Positions 11,036 to 22,660 of a stretch of 64,000 nucleotides of DNA are shown here, piece after piece (the first letter of the stretch is position 1; every line of letters begins with the position of its first letter). The stretch covers positions 27,888,954-27,952,953 of the forward strand of contig OW203764.1 in the NCBI GenBank assembly GCA_934045905.1, written 5' to 3'. The notes under the pieces are model-generated. The model was not told the origin of the DNA, did no database searches, and saw nothing but the letters and a program-made list of their open reading frames with translations. The position numbers were made by a program, and so were the translations under genes. This DNA is from Leuctra nigra (taxonomy: Eukaryota > Arthropoda > Insecta > Plecoptera > Leuctridae).

Positions 11036-13035
11036 CCGATCAACTCAAAACTTTCCAACTTTCAAACTTTCACATCTTTCCTAGGTCTGTAGAGCAGAAA
11101 CTTGCAACTGCAATATGAAGGCTCGCTTCGTATAAAGAAAATGACAGTTCGTCGACGTTGTGGCAGGCAAAGCAAACAGACCTCAAGTGGGGAATTGAAA
11201 TGAGCGAGTCTACTAAGAAAAAAATATTAATTGTAGGTAGGTGTTGTATAGATGACGAAAATAATGATCGTTTCATCATGGACTTTTAGCCCGGGTCTAA
11301 AGTCCATGGTTTTATGATGAAAAGTCATCATTACACATTAAAAACGTGAGCCTTAAGGCGGGTGGGGGTGAAAATGTTGCCTTTGCCTTCTATTCAAATT
11401 CAAGCATGAAAATAATGATAACTTGATAAGAAATCGTCGCATCAAAAAACTGCGCGTACCAGTTCTGCAATTGTAAGTTGAATCATTATTTTCATCGTAT
11501 TGTTTGACAATATTTCCGGCGTTAGATTTTAATAATTTAAACGATTTATATTTTACCTCTTCGTTCAAGTCTCAGTTCTACAAAATAAACTATCACTTCA
11601 ATTTATTTTTATAAGTGTATTTCTGTGATACAATTACCTGTCGTAGACGCGACTAGATCAGATAATAGACGAGGAGATCACGTCGCTCATTCGGAATGTA
11701 GAAGTATTGAATCTTTGCCGAGTTGCGAGCGACACGTTATCGCGTTGGTCGTATGCCAAACAGTGGCGAGACCAAGAAAGGCGGATATCAACAACGACAA
11801 GTTGTCGCCTCTCTTGGTCGAGACAATGATCTTCTGTAGCCGCATTCGCAAAATAAACTCAGAGTAGTGAGTGGCGGACTGGCCCGGGGTACCGTAATGC
11901 GATATTATCTCGATCCTTTTGGTTTGAAACCCGCATTTTCATATTTTACGGGGTTCTGTTTTTAACCCGTTTTCTGTGCCGACTTCTTTCTCTGTACTGA
12001 CTAGTCGCATACGTTCTGCCATACGAGTATATGATCAAAATATATCGTCAGGAGAGAATGGTTGTACCTAGCAGCCAACACGGCCAAACTCTGATTTTTT
12101 AACAGGTGATAGATACCGATATGTTGAGTAATAATCACTACAACATGACGGCTGGTGAGTAAGTGGGCTTGTCCTCGAAAAGGTTTTTAATCGAGTTTAA
12201 TCAATATCTTCAATGAAATTGTTTATGAAATTAGGCTAAGCACACTGTCTTCAGACCTCTTGAATGAAATATATTTCATAGATTGAATTGATATTATTTT
12301 TTCCCCATGTTTTTACCAATTTTCAGGCATCTAGAGAATGAACGTAAGATCATAAAGTGTTTCAATTTGTGGCATTACTTAGTTTGATCAGTCAGATATT
12401 GATCAACATCGGATTTGAAAGTCTTCCAGAACAAACGAACTTTTCTCCTCCTATACCTGTTTGAATTCAAGCAAGACGGACATATTGGACAAGAGCTGCC
12501 AAGTGCCAACCATCTTCGCTATTTAGAATGGTCACAGCACAATTAGCATTAGAATAGTTGTCCGACATATTTCAATATCGAAAATCTTATTTAAGGTTTA
12601 ATAACTTCATTCACAACATCAAAGTGAGGCGTAGCATCTACATACCTAATTAGATATCACCTACAATTTCAGAGACTGATCTTGAAAATAAATGCCGAGT
12701 CACGAAAAACACGCAGCTGCAAACGGGAATCGAAGAGTTTTCTAAAATCATCAACTTAAAACGTTCAAGTTTAAGTACCTACTTCAACGTAACTATGTAA
12801 AAATAGAGGAAATTAACATTCTTATCTACTTCCTTTTGTGCGAATATTGTTTTCGTAGCCCATACTAAGATCATTCCATGGTTGGTGTCACTTTAGTAAC
12901 CATGCGATGTCAAGGTCACCCTGATGTCAGTCCACCTCACTACAACTCACAATCTTCATCTTATTAATTGTCCAAGAAAACAAGATCACCAGGTTTTCAT
13001 TTCATTTAACTGTTTTTATTGTAAATAATTTCCCC
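11036..13035. other. Intergenic DNA, nothing recognised
   Basis: Short frames only. The stretch 11,625-11,870 contains a small imperfect inverted pair around GCGAGACCAAGAAAGGCG and CGCCTCTCTTGGTCGAG, but no identifiable gene. Confidence 0.45.
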
Positions 13036-13485
13036 ACCGACGGCTGCCACCTTATCGCGGTGGTGGGGTTTGTGTTGGCCAACGATCCATTGCAGCTACG
13101 CCGGCGAGCATATGCTCATGTGTAAGGGCTACCCATGCCGGACAGGTCAGTGGTGAGGTCCAGACAAAGAGCAGCCAGGGTTGGCCTAACCATGTCCTCC
13201 CTTGAATTTGCGGTCCCCATCGGGCCGGCCTTCCCCCTCGAGATGGTGACCCCCCTGAAATCGGGTTCCGCCGGCCCGAATCCTTACACCCCCCGGTCCG
13301 TCCCCATTCCGGCCTGGCCTTCCCACCATTGCTGGACCCCCCGGATCGGGCCCGTTAGGTCAACCCCCTCCCAATGTCCTCCACTTAATTCAACAAAGTT
13401 TAAAGTAAAATAATTAATGTGCGCAATATAACCTCGTCGTTGACGCGCCGTTAAACCCTATTAATCTAATCTAATCTGTAAATAA
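13036..13485 (+). mobile_element. LINE-like 3' end with TAATC tail
   Basis: This GC-rich segment stands out from the AT-rich flanks. It runs from CGGCTGCCACCTTATCGCGG through CCGGCCCGAATCC to TTGACGCGCCGTTAAACC and ends in a short TAATC microsatellite. A short-repeat tail of this type is common at the 3' ends of arthropod non-LTR retrotransposons. A diverged copy lies inverted at 14,060-14,362. No reverse transcriptase is present, so it would be a 5'-truncated insertion. Confidence 0.55.
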
Positions 13486-14059
13486 TTTATAAGAACCTGT
13501 TGATTGGCGAGGGACGCCCCCCGTTTTAAACAAATCGGTTCTACAGTCACAAATAACTGTCCAAGAACGTTGTCTAGATATTTCTGGAAGAGCGATAATG
13601 TTAAAACTTTAACAGCGATCGATCTCGGTTCAATTCTGTGTAACAGGTGATAATTAGACCAATATGATAATGACAGTGACTCATTGAAGATGTTACCTGA
13701 TTGGCCATGCCCCTCACGTGGTCACTAATGATCTGCAACCCTTGAGGCATCCTCCCCCTCCCCCCTTCCCACCCCTCCCCCCCCCGCTGGTCGGACCCGC
13801 TAGTTAATTCACCTCAACGACGTTATGGGATGGGGGAGGCGTCGTATTTCGCTTACTCCTGTGAAACATGTGGGCCGAATAAACCTGCTGACTCGACCGA
13901 AACAAGATAGTATACGAAATACGAAGCACACTATTTTGGCTCCTAACAAAGATACCTAGAAGTTGAAAATCACACGTTTTTATGTGTTCACTTCAATGTG
14001 ACAGGTATTTCTAAGATGAGGCGAAAATTCTTCAGCCATGCTTGAGAAGTAGTATGATA

Positions 14060-14362
14060 GTGTTTAACGGCGCGTTGACAGAGAGGTCATTTTGCGTACA
14101 TTAAGATTTTGTTAACTTTGTTGAATACTAGGGAGGACATGGGGAGGGGTCGATCTAACGGACCCGATCCGGGGGAGTCTGAAACTGGGAGGATTCGGGC
14201 CGGTGGGACCCGATTTCAGGGGATCTCGAGGGGGGGAGGCCGGCCCGAGGGGCCCACGAATTTGGGGAGGGCACGGAACGAAATCGACCCTGAACTGCAC
14301 TTAGTTGGGACCAACTCGTAATGTGAGGCGGCCCCACCATCGCGTCAAGGTGGCAGTCCATT
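14060..14362 (-). mobile_element. Second LINE-like 3' end, inverted relative to the first
   Basis: The reverse complement matches 13,036-13,485 in order: CTGCCACCTTGACGCGATGG, TGAAATCGGGTCCCACCGGC, CGGATCGGGTCCGTTAG and CAACGCGCCGTTAAACACTA. The TAATC tail is missing. Apparent reading frames on both strands here result from the high GC content. Confidence 0.55.
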
Positions 14363-16003
14363 GGTGTGGCCATGCTTGATGATCGAGTAGTGGCCAGAAG
14401 TGATTATGCCTGTTGGTCCAGTTCTCTTAAGAATCAAGATCTCATGTACTAACAGTATCTACATCTCATTGGCGACACATCGATTCAGACGTATTCTGGT
14501 GATAGATAAGTTTTGTACAAATGAAATCGAAGTATTCACTTCGATGTGACTGTGTGAAATTTTGACAAGCCAATTTCGAACAACCTGGAGAAGTAAACAA
14601 CGAGAAAACGTTGATCTATGAATGAGGCGACCATTACTGCCTACATCAAGGATAAATACAATACCTACACGGGATAAATATGTTATCGGATTGTTTATTG
14701 GAATCAGAGAAATCATGCATGGATGTTATTAGTTTTGGTAGTAAATAGCTTTACAGTTAAATTCTTCTAAGATCCATAATTCTTCTTTTAATATCAATAA
14801 TACTAAATGTACATTTCATATTCTCTTCTTCCATCAAATTTGTATCTGTTATCCTGTGATATACTGTTCCATTGGCTGTATGTTCAACAATTTTGTAATG
14901 GTAGTTTTTTTTTAATTTTTTATAACAATTTTATAATAATATACATTTTATAATAAACAAAACAATAGGGTTCTATTATTGTTCTATTGTTTTGTTGTTT
15001 TAATATTCCATTGAAAACAATAAATACATTCATCAATACATTCTTCTGAATGAACTTACAGCATGGATCAAGTAACGTTGCACATAAGTACATGATAGTA
15101 GAACTGATTTTCTCTGACCATAGACGCTGACAGACACAGGTATTAGTAAATAGACCAATGTGTAGGATACAATAACCAAACTTAATAATATGTAAGTTAT
15201 AGTTATATTACCATTATGCTGTGTTTACTACATAGCGATTTTCAAAAAATATCTACATCTGCCACCATTTGTAATACCGTATTCGCATTATGTATTTTGA
15301 ATTCTACATATGAATGGGTGTTTTAAAGAAAAACTCTTCGTTCTTATAACTTATTTCATAATCTGAAATTAATTATGTAGCTTTTTATTTAGTTTAGCCA
15401 CTCATAAGAAAAGGTAATTCATAATGTATTACTAAAATATTATTTTTTAGAAAAACATATATTATTATTAGTCAAGCCAAACATTTCATGCAAGAAAAAA
15501 GTTTACTACAATTTCAAGTCTGAAAAGTCCCACATCTGCCACCATTTGTGTTTTTCACACAAATATATTTATCACTTTTTCAAGGTGCAGATTCAGTTCA
15601 CATAGTTAAGAATTGTGTAACTAACATTGACCGTGATCAAAATATCGGTTTTGTATCCCAGTGTGAGTGTAAATAGTGTGAGTTGGTTTGTATATAATTA
15701 TTTAGACAAATATAATGGCTCAGAAATTATTTCGAGTTTCTAGACTAATTTTGCTAGTAAACATACTTATACTATTGAGTAAACTGCAGTCTACAGTTAA
15801 AATATAGCTGAACCACACTATTTTATTGACTGTAATGAGTCTCTGACCCATACAGGCGAAGATGGTCTCGCGAACTCCTTAAAGAATAGCTCTCAATGAT
15901 GATTTCTTTTTACGAATGCTTCAAAGCTTTCTTACTTTACAAATTATCCTAATGCGTTCTTTCAACTTCTTCTGTGAAAGCCGCTGGATATAAAGCCGGT
16001 TGC
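14363..16003. other. Intergenic AT-rich DNA left of array A
   Basis: No gene was recognised. A small hairpin (AACAAAACAATAG and CTATTGTTTTGTT) lies at about 14,956-14,997. The phrase ACATCTGCCACCATTTGT occurs twice, at about 15,254 and 15,527, and resembles the core of the 38-bp minisatellite unit at 6.6-7.3 kb. Confidence 0.4.
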
Positions 16004-19000
16004 CATCGAGGCTGGTTCATCATAGACTGTCACGTGATCAGAAAAGCATCACGGCGGACAGCTGTCACTGTCAGACTCAGCTGGCACAGTCTTCTGTCAG
16101 TCGAAGAGCATCGAGGCTGGTTCATCATAGACTGTCACGTGATCAGAAAAGCATCACGGCGGACAGCTGTCACAGTCAGACTCAGCTGGCACAGTCTTCT
16201 GTCAGTCGAAGAGCATCGAGGCTGGTCCATCATACACTGTCACGTGATCAGAAAAGCATCACGGCGGACAGCTGTCACTGTCAGACTCAGCTGGCACAGT
16301 CTTCTGTCAGTCGAAGAGCATCGAGGCTGGTTCATCATAGACTGTCACGTGATCAGAAAAGCATCACGGCGGACAGCTGTCACTGTCAGACTCAGCTGGC
16401 ACAGTCTTCTGTCAGTCGAAGAGCATCGAGGCTGGTTCATCATAGACTGTCACGTGATCAGAAAAGCATCACGGCGGACAGCTGTCACTGTCAGACTCAG
16501 CTGGCACAGTCTTCTGTCAGTCGAAGAGCATCGAGGCTGGTTCATCATAGACTGTCACGTGATCAGAAAAGCATCACGGCGGACAGCTGTCACTGTCAGA
16601 CTCAGCTGGCACAGTCTTCTGTCAGTCGAAGAGCATCGAGGCTGGTTCATCATAGACTGTCACGTGATCAGAAAAGCATCACGGCGGACAGCTGTCACTG
16701 TCAGACTCAGCTGGCACAGTCTTCTGTCAGTCGAAGAGCATCGAGGCTGGTTCATCATAGACTGTCACGTGATCAGAAAAGCATCACGGCGGACAGCTGT
16801 CACTGTCAGACTCAGCTGGCACAGTCTTCTGTCAGTCGAAAAGCATCGAGGCTGGTTCATCATAGACTGTCACGTGATCAGAAAAGCATCACGGCGGACA
16901 GCTGTCACTGTCAGACTCAGCTGGCACAGTCTTCTGTCAGTCGAAGAGCATCGAGGCTGGTTCATCATAGACTGTCACGTGATCAGAAAAGCATCACGGC
17001 GGACAGCTGTCACTGTCAGACTCAGCTGGCACAGTCTTCTGTCAGTCGAAGAGCATCGAGGCTGGTTCATCATAGACTGTCACGTGATCAGAAAAGCATC
17101 ACGGCGGACAGCTGTCACTGTCAGACTCAGCTGTCACAGTCTTCTGTCAGTCGAAGAGCATCGAGGCTGGTTCATCATAGACTGTCACGTGATCAGAAAA
17201 GCATCACGGCGGACAGCTGTCACTGTCAGACTCAGCTGGCACAGTCTTCTGTCAGTCGAAAAGCATCGAGGCTGGTTCATCATAGACTGTCACGTGATCA
17301 GAAAAGCATCACGGCGGACAGCTGTCACTGTCAGACTCAGCTGGCACAGTCTTCTGTCAGTCGAAGAGCATCGAGGCTGGTTCATCATAGACTGTCACGT
17401 GATCAGAAAAGCATCACGGCGGACAGCTGTCACTGTCAGACTCAGCTGGCACAGTCTTCTGTCAGTCGAAGAGCATCGAGGCTGGTTCATCATAGACTGT
17501 CACGTGATCAGAAAAGCATCACGGCGGACAGCTGTCACTGTCAGACTCAGCTGGCACAGTCTTCTGTCAGTCGAAGAGCATCGAGGCTGGTTCATCATAG
17601 ACTGTCACGTGATCAGAAAAGCATCACGGCGGACAGCTGTCACTGTCAGACTCAGCTGTCACAGTCTTCTGTCAGTCGAAGAGCATCGAGGCTGGTTCAT
17701 CATAGACTGTCACGTGATCAGAAAAGCATCACGGCGGACAGCTGTCACTGTCAGACTCAGCTGGCACAGTCTTCTGTCAGTCGAAGAGCATCGAGGCTGG
17801 TTCATCATAGACTGTCACGTGATCAGAAAAGCATCACGGCGGACAGCTGTCACTGTCAGACTCAGCTGGCACAGTCTTCTGTCAGTCGAAGAGCATCGAG
17901 GCTGGTTCATCATAAACTGTCACGTGATCAGAAAAGCATCACGGCGGACAGCTGTCACTGTCAGACTCAGCTGGCACAGTCTTCTGTCAGTCGAAGAGCA
18001 TCGAGGCTGGTTCATCATAGACTGTCACGTGATCAGAAAAGCATCACGGCGGACAGCTGTCACTGTCAGACTCAGCTGGCACAGTCTTCTGTCAGTCGAA
18101 GAGCATCGAGGCTGGTTCATCATAGACTGTCACGTGATCAGAAAAGCATCACGGCGGACAGCTGTCACTGTCAGACTCAGCTGTCACAGTCTTCTGTCAG
18201 TCGAAGAGCATCGAGGCTGGTTCATCATAGACTGTCACGTGATCAGAAAAGCATCACGGCGGACAGCTGTCACTGTCAGACTCAGCTGTCACAGTCTTCT
18301 GTCAGTCGAAGAGCATCGAGGCTGGTTCATCATAGACTGTCACGTGATCAGAAAAGCATCACGGCGGACAGCTGTCACTGTCCGACTCAGCTGGCACAGT
18401 CTTCTGTCAGTCGAAGAGCATCGAGGCTGGTTCATCATAGACTGTCACGTGATCAGAAAAGCATCACGGCGGACAGCTGTCACTGTCAGACTCAGCTGGC
18501 ACAGTCTTCTGTCAGTCGAAGAGCATCGAGGCTGGTTCATCATAGACTGTCACGTGATCAGAAAAGCATCACGGCGGACAGCTGTCACTGTCAGACTCAG
18601 CTGGCACAGTCTTCTGTCAGTCGAAGAGCATCGAGGCTGGTTCATCATAGACTGTCACGTGATCAGAAAAGCATCACGGCGGACAGCTGTCACTGTCAGA
18701 CTCAGCTGGCACAGTCTTCTGTCAGTCGAAGAGCATCGAGGCTGGTTCATCATAGACTGTCACGTGATCAGAAAAGCATCACGGCGGACAGCTGTCACTG
18801 TCAGACTCAGCTGGCACAGTCTTCTGTCAGTCGAAGAGCATCGAGGCTGGTTCATCATAGACTGTCACGTGATCAGAAAAGCATCACGGCGGACAGCTGT
18901 CACTGTCAGACTCAGCTGGCACAGTCTTCTGTCAGTCGAAGAGCATCGAGGCTGGTTCATCATAGACTGTCACGTGATCAGAAAAGCATCACGGCGGACA

Positions 19001-21251
19001 GCTGTCACTGTCAGACTCAGCTGGCACAGTCTTCTGTCAGTCGAAGAGCATCGAGGCTGGTTCATCATAGACTGTCACGTGATCAGAAAAGCATCACGGC
19101 GGACAGCTGTCACTGTCAGACACAGCTGGCACAGTCTTCTGTCAGTCGAAGAGCATCGAGGCTGGTTCATCATAGACTGTCACGTGATCAGAAAAGCATC
19201 ACGGCGGACAGCTGTCACTGTCAGACTCAGCTGGCACAGTCTTCTGTCAGTCGAAGAGCATCGAGGCTGGTTCATCATAGACTGTCACGTGATCAAAAAA
19301 GCATCACGGCGGACAGCTGTCACTGTCAGACTCAGCTGGCACAGTCTTCTGTCAGTCGAAGAGCATCGAGGCTGGTTCATCATAGACTGTCACGTGATCA
19401 GAAAAGCATCACGGCGGACAGCTGTCACTGTCAGACTCAGCTGGCACAGTCTTCTGTCAGTCGAAGAGCATCGAGGCTGGTTCATCATAGACTGTCACGT
19501 GATCAGAAAAGCATCACGGCGGACAGCTGTCACTGTCAGACTCAGCTGGCACAGTCTTCTGTCAGTCGAAGAGCATCGAGGCTGGTTCATCATAGACTGT
19601 CACGTGATCAGAAAAGCATCACGGCGGACAGCTGTCACTGTCAGACTCAGCTGGCACAGTCTTCTGTCAGTCGAAGAGCATCGAGGCTGGTTCATCATAG
19701 ACTGTCACGTGATCAGAAAAGCATCACGGCGGACAGCTGTCACTGTCAGACTCAGCTGGCACAGTCTTCTGTCAGTCGAAGAGCATCGAGGCTGGTTCAT
19801 CATAGACTGTCACGTGATCAGAAAAGCATCACGGCGGACAGCTGTCACTGTCAGACTCAGCTGTCACAGTCTTCTGTCAGTCGAAGAGCATCGAGGCTGG
19901 TTCATCATAGACTGTCACGTGATCAGAAAAGCATCACGGCGGACAGCTGTCACTGTCAGACTCAGCTGGCACAGTCTTCTGTCAGTCGAAGAGCATCGAG
20001 GCTGGTTCATCATAGACTGTCACGTGATCAGAAAAGCATCACGGCGGACAGCTGTCACTGTCAGACTCAGCTGGCACAGTCTTCTGTCAGTCGAAGAGCA
20101 TCGAGGCTGGTTCATCATCGACTGTCACGTGATCAGAAAAGCATCACGGCGGACAGCTGTCACTGTCAGACTCAGCTGGCACAGTCTTCTGTCAGTCGAA
20201 GAGCATCGAGGCTGGTTCATCATAGACTGTCACGTGATCAGAAAAGCATCACGGCGGACAGCTGTCACTGTCAGACTCAGCTGGCACAGTCTTCTGTCAG
20301 TCGAAGAGCATCGAGGCTGGTTCATCATAGACTGTCACGTGATCAGAAAAGCATCACGGCGGACAGCTGTCACTGTCAGACTCAGCTGGCACAGTCTTCT
20401 GTCAGTCGAAGAGCATCGAGGCTGGTTCATCATAGACTGTCACGTGATCAGAAAAGCATCACGGCGGACAGCTGTCACTGTCAGACTCAGCTGGCACAGT
20501 CTTCTGTCAGTCGAAGAGCATCGAGGCTGGTTCATCATAGACTGTCACGTGATCAGAAAAGCATCACGGCGGACAGCTGTCACTGTCAGACTCAGCTGGC
20601 ACAGTCTTCTGTCAGTCGAAGAGCATCGAGGCTGGTTCATCATAGACTGTCACGTGATCAGAAAAGCATCACGGCGGACAGCTGTCACTGTCAGACTCAG
20701 CTGGCACAGTCTTCTGTCAGTCGAAGAGCATCGAGGCTGGTTCATCATAGACTGTCACGTGATCAGAAAAGCATCACGGCGGACAGCTGTCACTGTCAGA
20801 CTCAGCTGGCACAGTCTTCTGTCAGTCGAAGAGCATCGAGGCTGGTTCATCATAGACTGTCACGTGATCAGAAAAGCATCACGGCGGACAGCTGTCACTG
20901 TCAGACTCAGCTGGCACAGTCTTCTGTCAGTCGAAGAGCATCGAGGCTGGTTCATCATAGACTGTCACGTGATCAGAAAAGCATCACGGCGGACAGCTGT
21001 CACTGTCAGACTCAGCTGGCACAGTCTTCTGTCAGTCGAAGAGCATCGAGGCTGGTTCATCATAGACTGTCACGTGATCAGAAAAGCATCACGGCGGACA
21101 GCTGTCACTGTCAGACTCAGCTGGCACAGTCTTCTGTCAGTCGAAGAGCATCGAGGCTGGTTCATCATAGACTGTCACGTGATCAGAAAAGCATCACGGC
21201 GGACAGCTGTCACTGTCAGACTCAGCTGGCACAGTCTTCTGTCAGTCGAAG
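16004..21251 (+). repeat. Array A: 50 tandem copies of a 105-bp unit
   Basis: The unit starts CATCGAGGCTGGTTCATCAT and recurs with an exact 105-bp period: CACGTG first occurs at 16,031 and last at 21,176, which is 49 periods apart. Copies are nearly identical, and the few variants recur in several copies (CTGTCACAG for CTGGCACAG, CGAAAAGCA for CGAAGAGCA). Each unit holds the palindromes TCACGTGA and GACAGCTGTC. Because 105 is divisible by three and the unit lacks stops in two forward frames, two overlapping frames of almost 1,800 codons run through it. This is explained by periodicity, and no protein family is recognisable. Confidence 0.97.
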
Positions 21252-22660
21252 CGCAATCAAGCTACAAGTAAAACTCATAGAAGCTGTTGTGAGTTTTCAA
21301 GGCAGCTTGAGTGAATCCGACGCTATACAGCACGGAGAAAGAGAAAGAGATAACAACTCTCTTAAAGCGATGAAATGAGAGAGAGAAGGAGGTGTATCGC
21401 AGAAAAAAGTGACTTACTTTATTATATTTATGATCACTTAGACTAAGTAGGCTGCAGTTTTTGGTTTCTATCCGCTTGCTTCGTAAGCGCAATCGCTCGA
21501 ACAAGTCAGAACAATTTCCTAATGAAAGTCTGGCGTTAATTTCAGAATTCTGACGAAAACTTCAAAAGCAGAGATTATAGCACACCAGCGATTTAATTAG
21601 CAAGATGCTTTAAATTCCCGTGCCAGGTAGGTATTATAATTTTTAACTTCACTTTTATTTGAAGTATTATCAAACAAAAATAGAAAGTCCGTCGTTGATC
21701 AAAGGAAATTTGTATTTATTACATATAACTTGAATAATATGAGAGAAGCACATATATTGATCGTTCCTGCTTGTTGATAATGATTCGAAAGTGTCGTTAC
21801 GATGCGCCTGCAAAGTGAACCTTCTTTTTAGGACTCCGTGATTTCATTTTACTCCATAAGGCGAGAGATATTAAAAAGTAAGAAAATAAGAAACAGTATA
21901 TTTTACATTTTTCAGTTTTTTAGAGAACATTCGTGAAGTAAGAATCAGAATTCATCTTCATCTATGGAACGATTGTTTAAAATCCTTACCCAAAATGTAA
22001 TAGATTAAGTGGTGTAAAATTACACTGTTTGATAATTGGTTTCTAATTGGGCGGTAATTGCTTGGTGGAGGTGCCGGGTCAGGTGGGAGCTCCGCTAGGC
22101 GTGATGGTTAAAGAGAGGGAGGAAAAGCTCAGGGAAGGAGTGTTACAAGTTTGCACCCTGGGCTATGATTTAATTAACACAAACTTTCTAACGGCTCGAA
22201 CAAAGACGTGCCACGACCGCAACCAGCCTACCCGCTACAAGCTATACGTTACAAGTAGAACCTGTGTTCCCTTCACTTCGCCAAGTAAAAGAGAAGAAAC
22301 GGAACGAGCATTGGACTCGCTGATAATTGCCTTATTACCGCGGCTATACGAGAAAGATTCAAATGAATTTTCTTCTTCGGTTGAGATTGTTTTCCTAGGA
22401 TTTGGTGCTCTTGTTGTTTCTTGTAATGTTTTGAGTTGAGTTTGTGGCAATTAATCAGCAATGCCGTTATGACGAGCGAGGAATTGAATTGTTAATGTGA
22501 CACATCCACTTTGCGAAGCTTCCATTCCATTTCATTGCCGCTGTGGCTGATTGATTAGCCTGGAGACGCAACTGGGCTGTCTTGACGCTGAAACAAGGAA
22601 ACGCGTTGTCTACGCAGGCAGGAATCATCGCGGACGGCGAATTATTTACCTACGCCTAGG
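21252..22660. other. Spacer between the two giant arrays
   Basis: About 1.4 kb of unrelated single-copy-looking sequence. The longest frame (22,047-22,439, 130 codons) has no recognisable domain and overlaps frames on the other strand. I do not call a gene here. Confidence 0.5.

Noticed and set aside
13135..14373. Proline/glycine-rich frames in the LINE-like segments
   Set aside because: They occur on both strands of GC-rich non-coding retrotransposon ends, and the frames are not conserved between the two copies.
15974..21378. Two overlapping frames of 1,765 and 1,792 codons across array A
   Set aside because: The 105-bp unit is a multiple of three and lacks stops in two forward frames, so endless frames are expected. 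Unit variants are mostly amino-acid-changing in one or both frames, no domain is recognisable, and the Met starts lie outside the repeats by chance.
22047..22439. 130-codon frame between the arrays
   Set aside because: No similarity that I recognise; frames overlap on the other strand; composition is ordinary.
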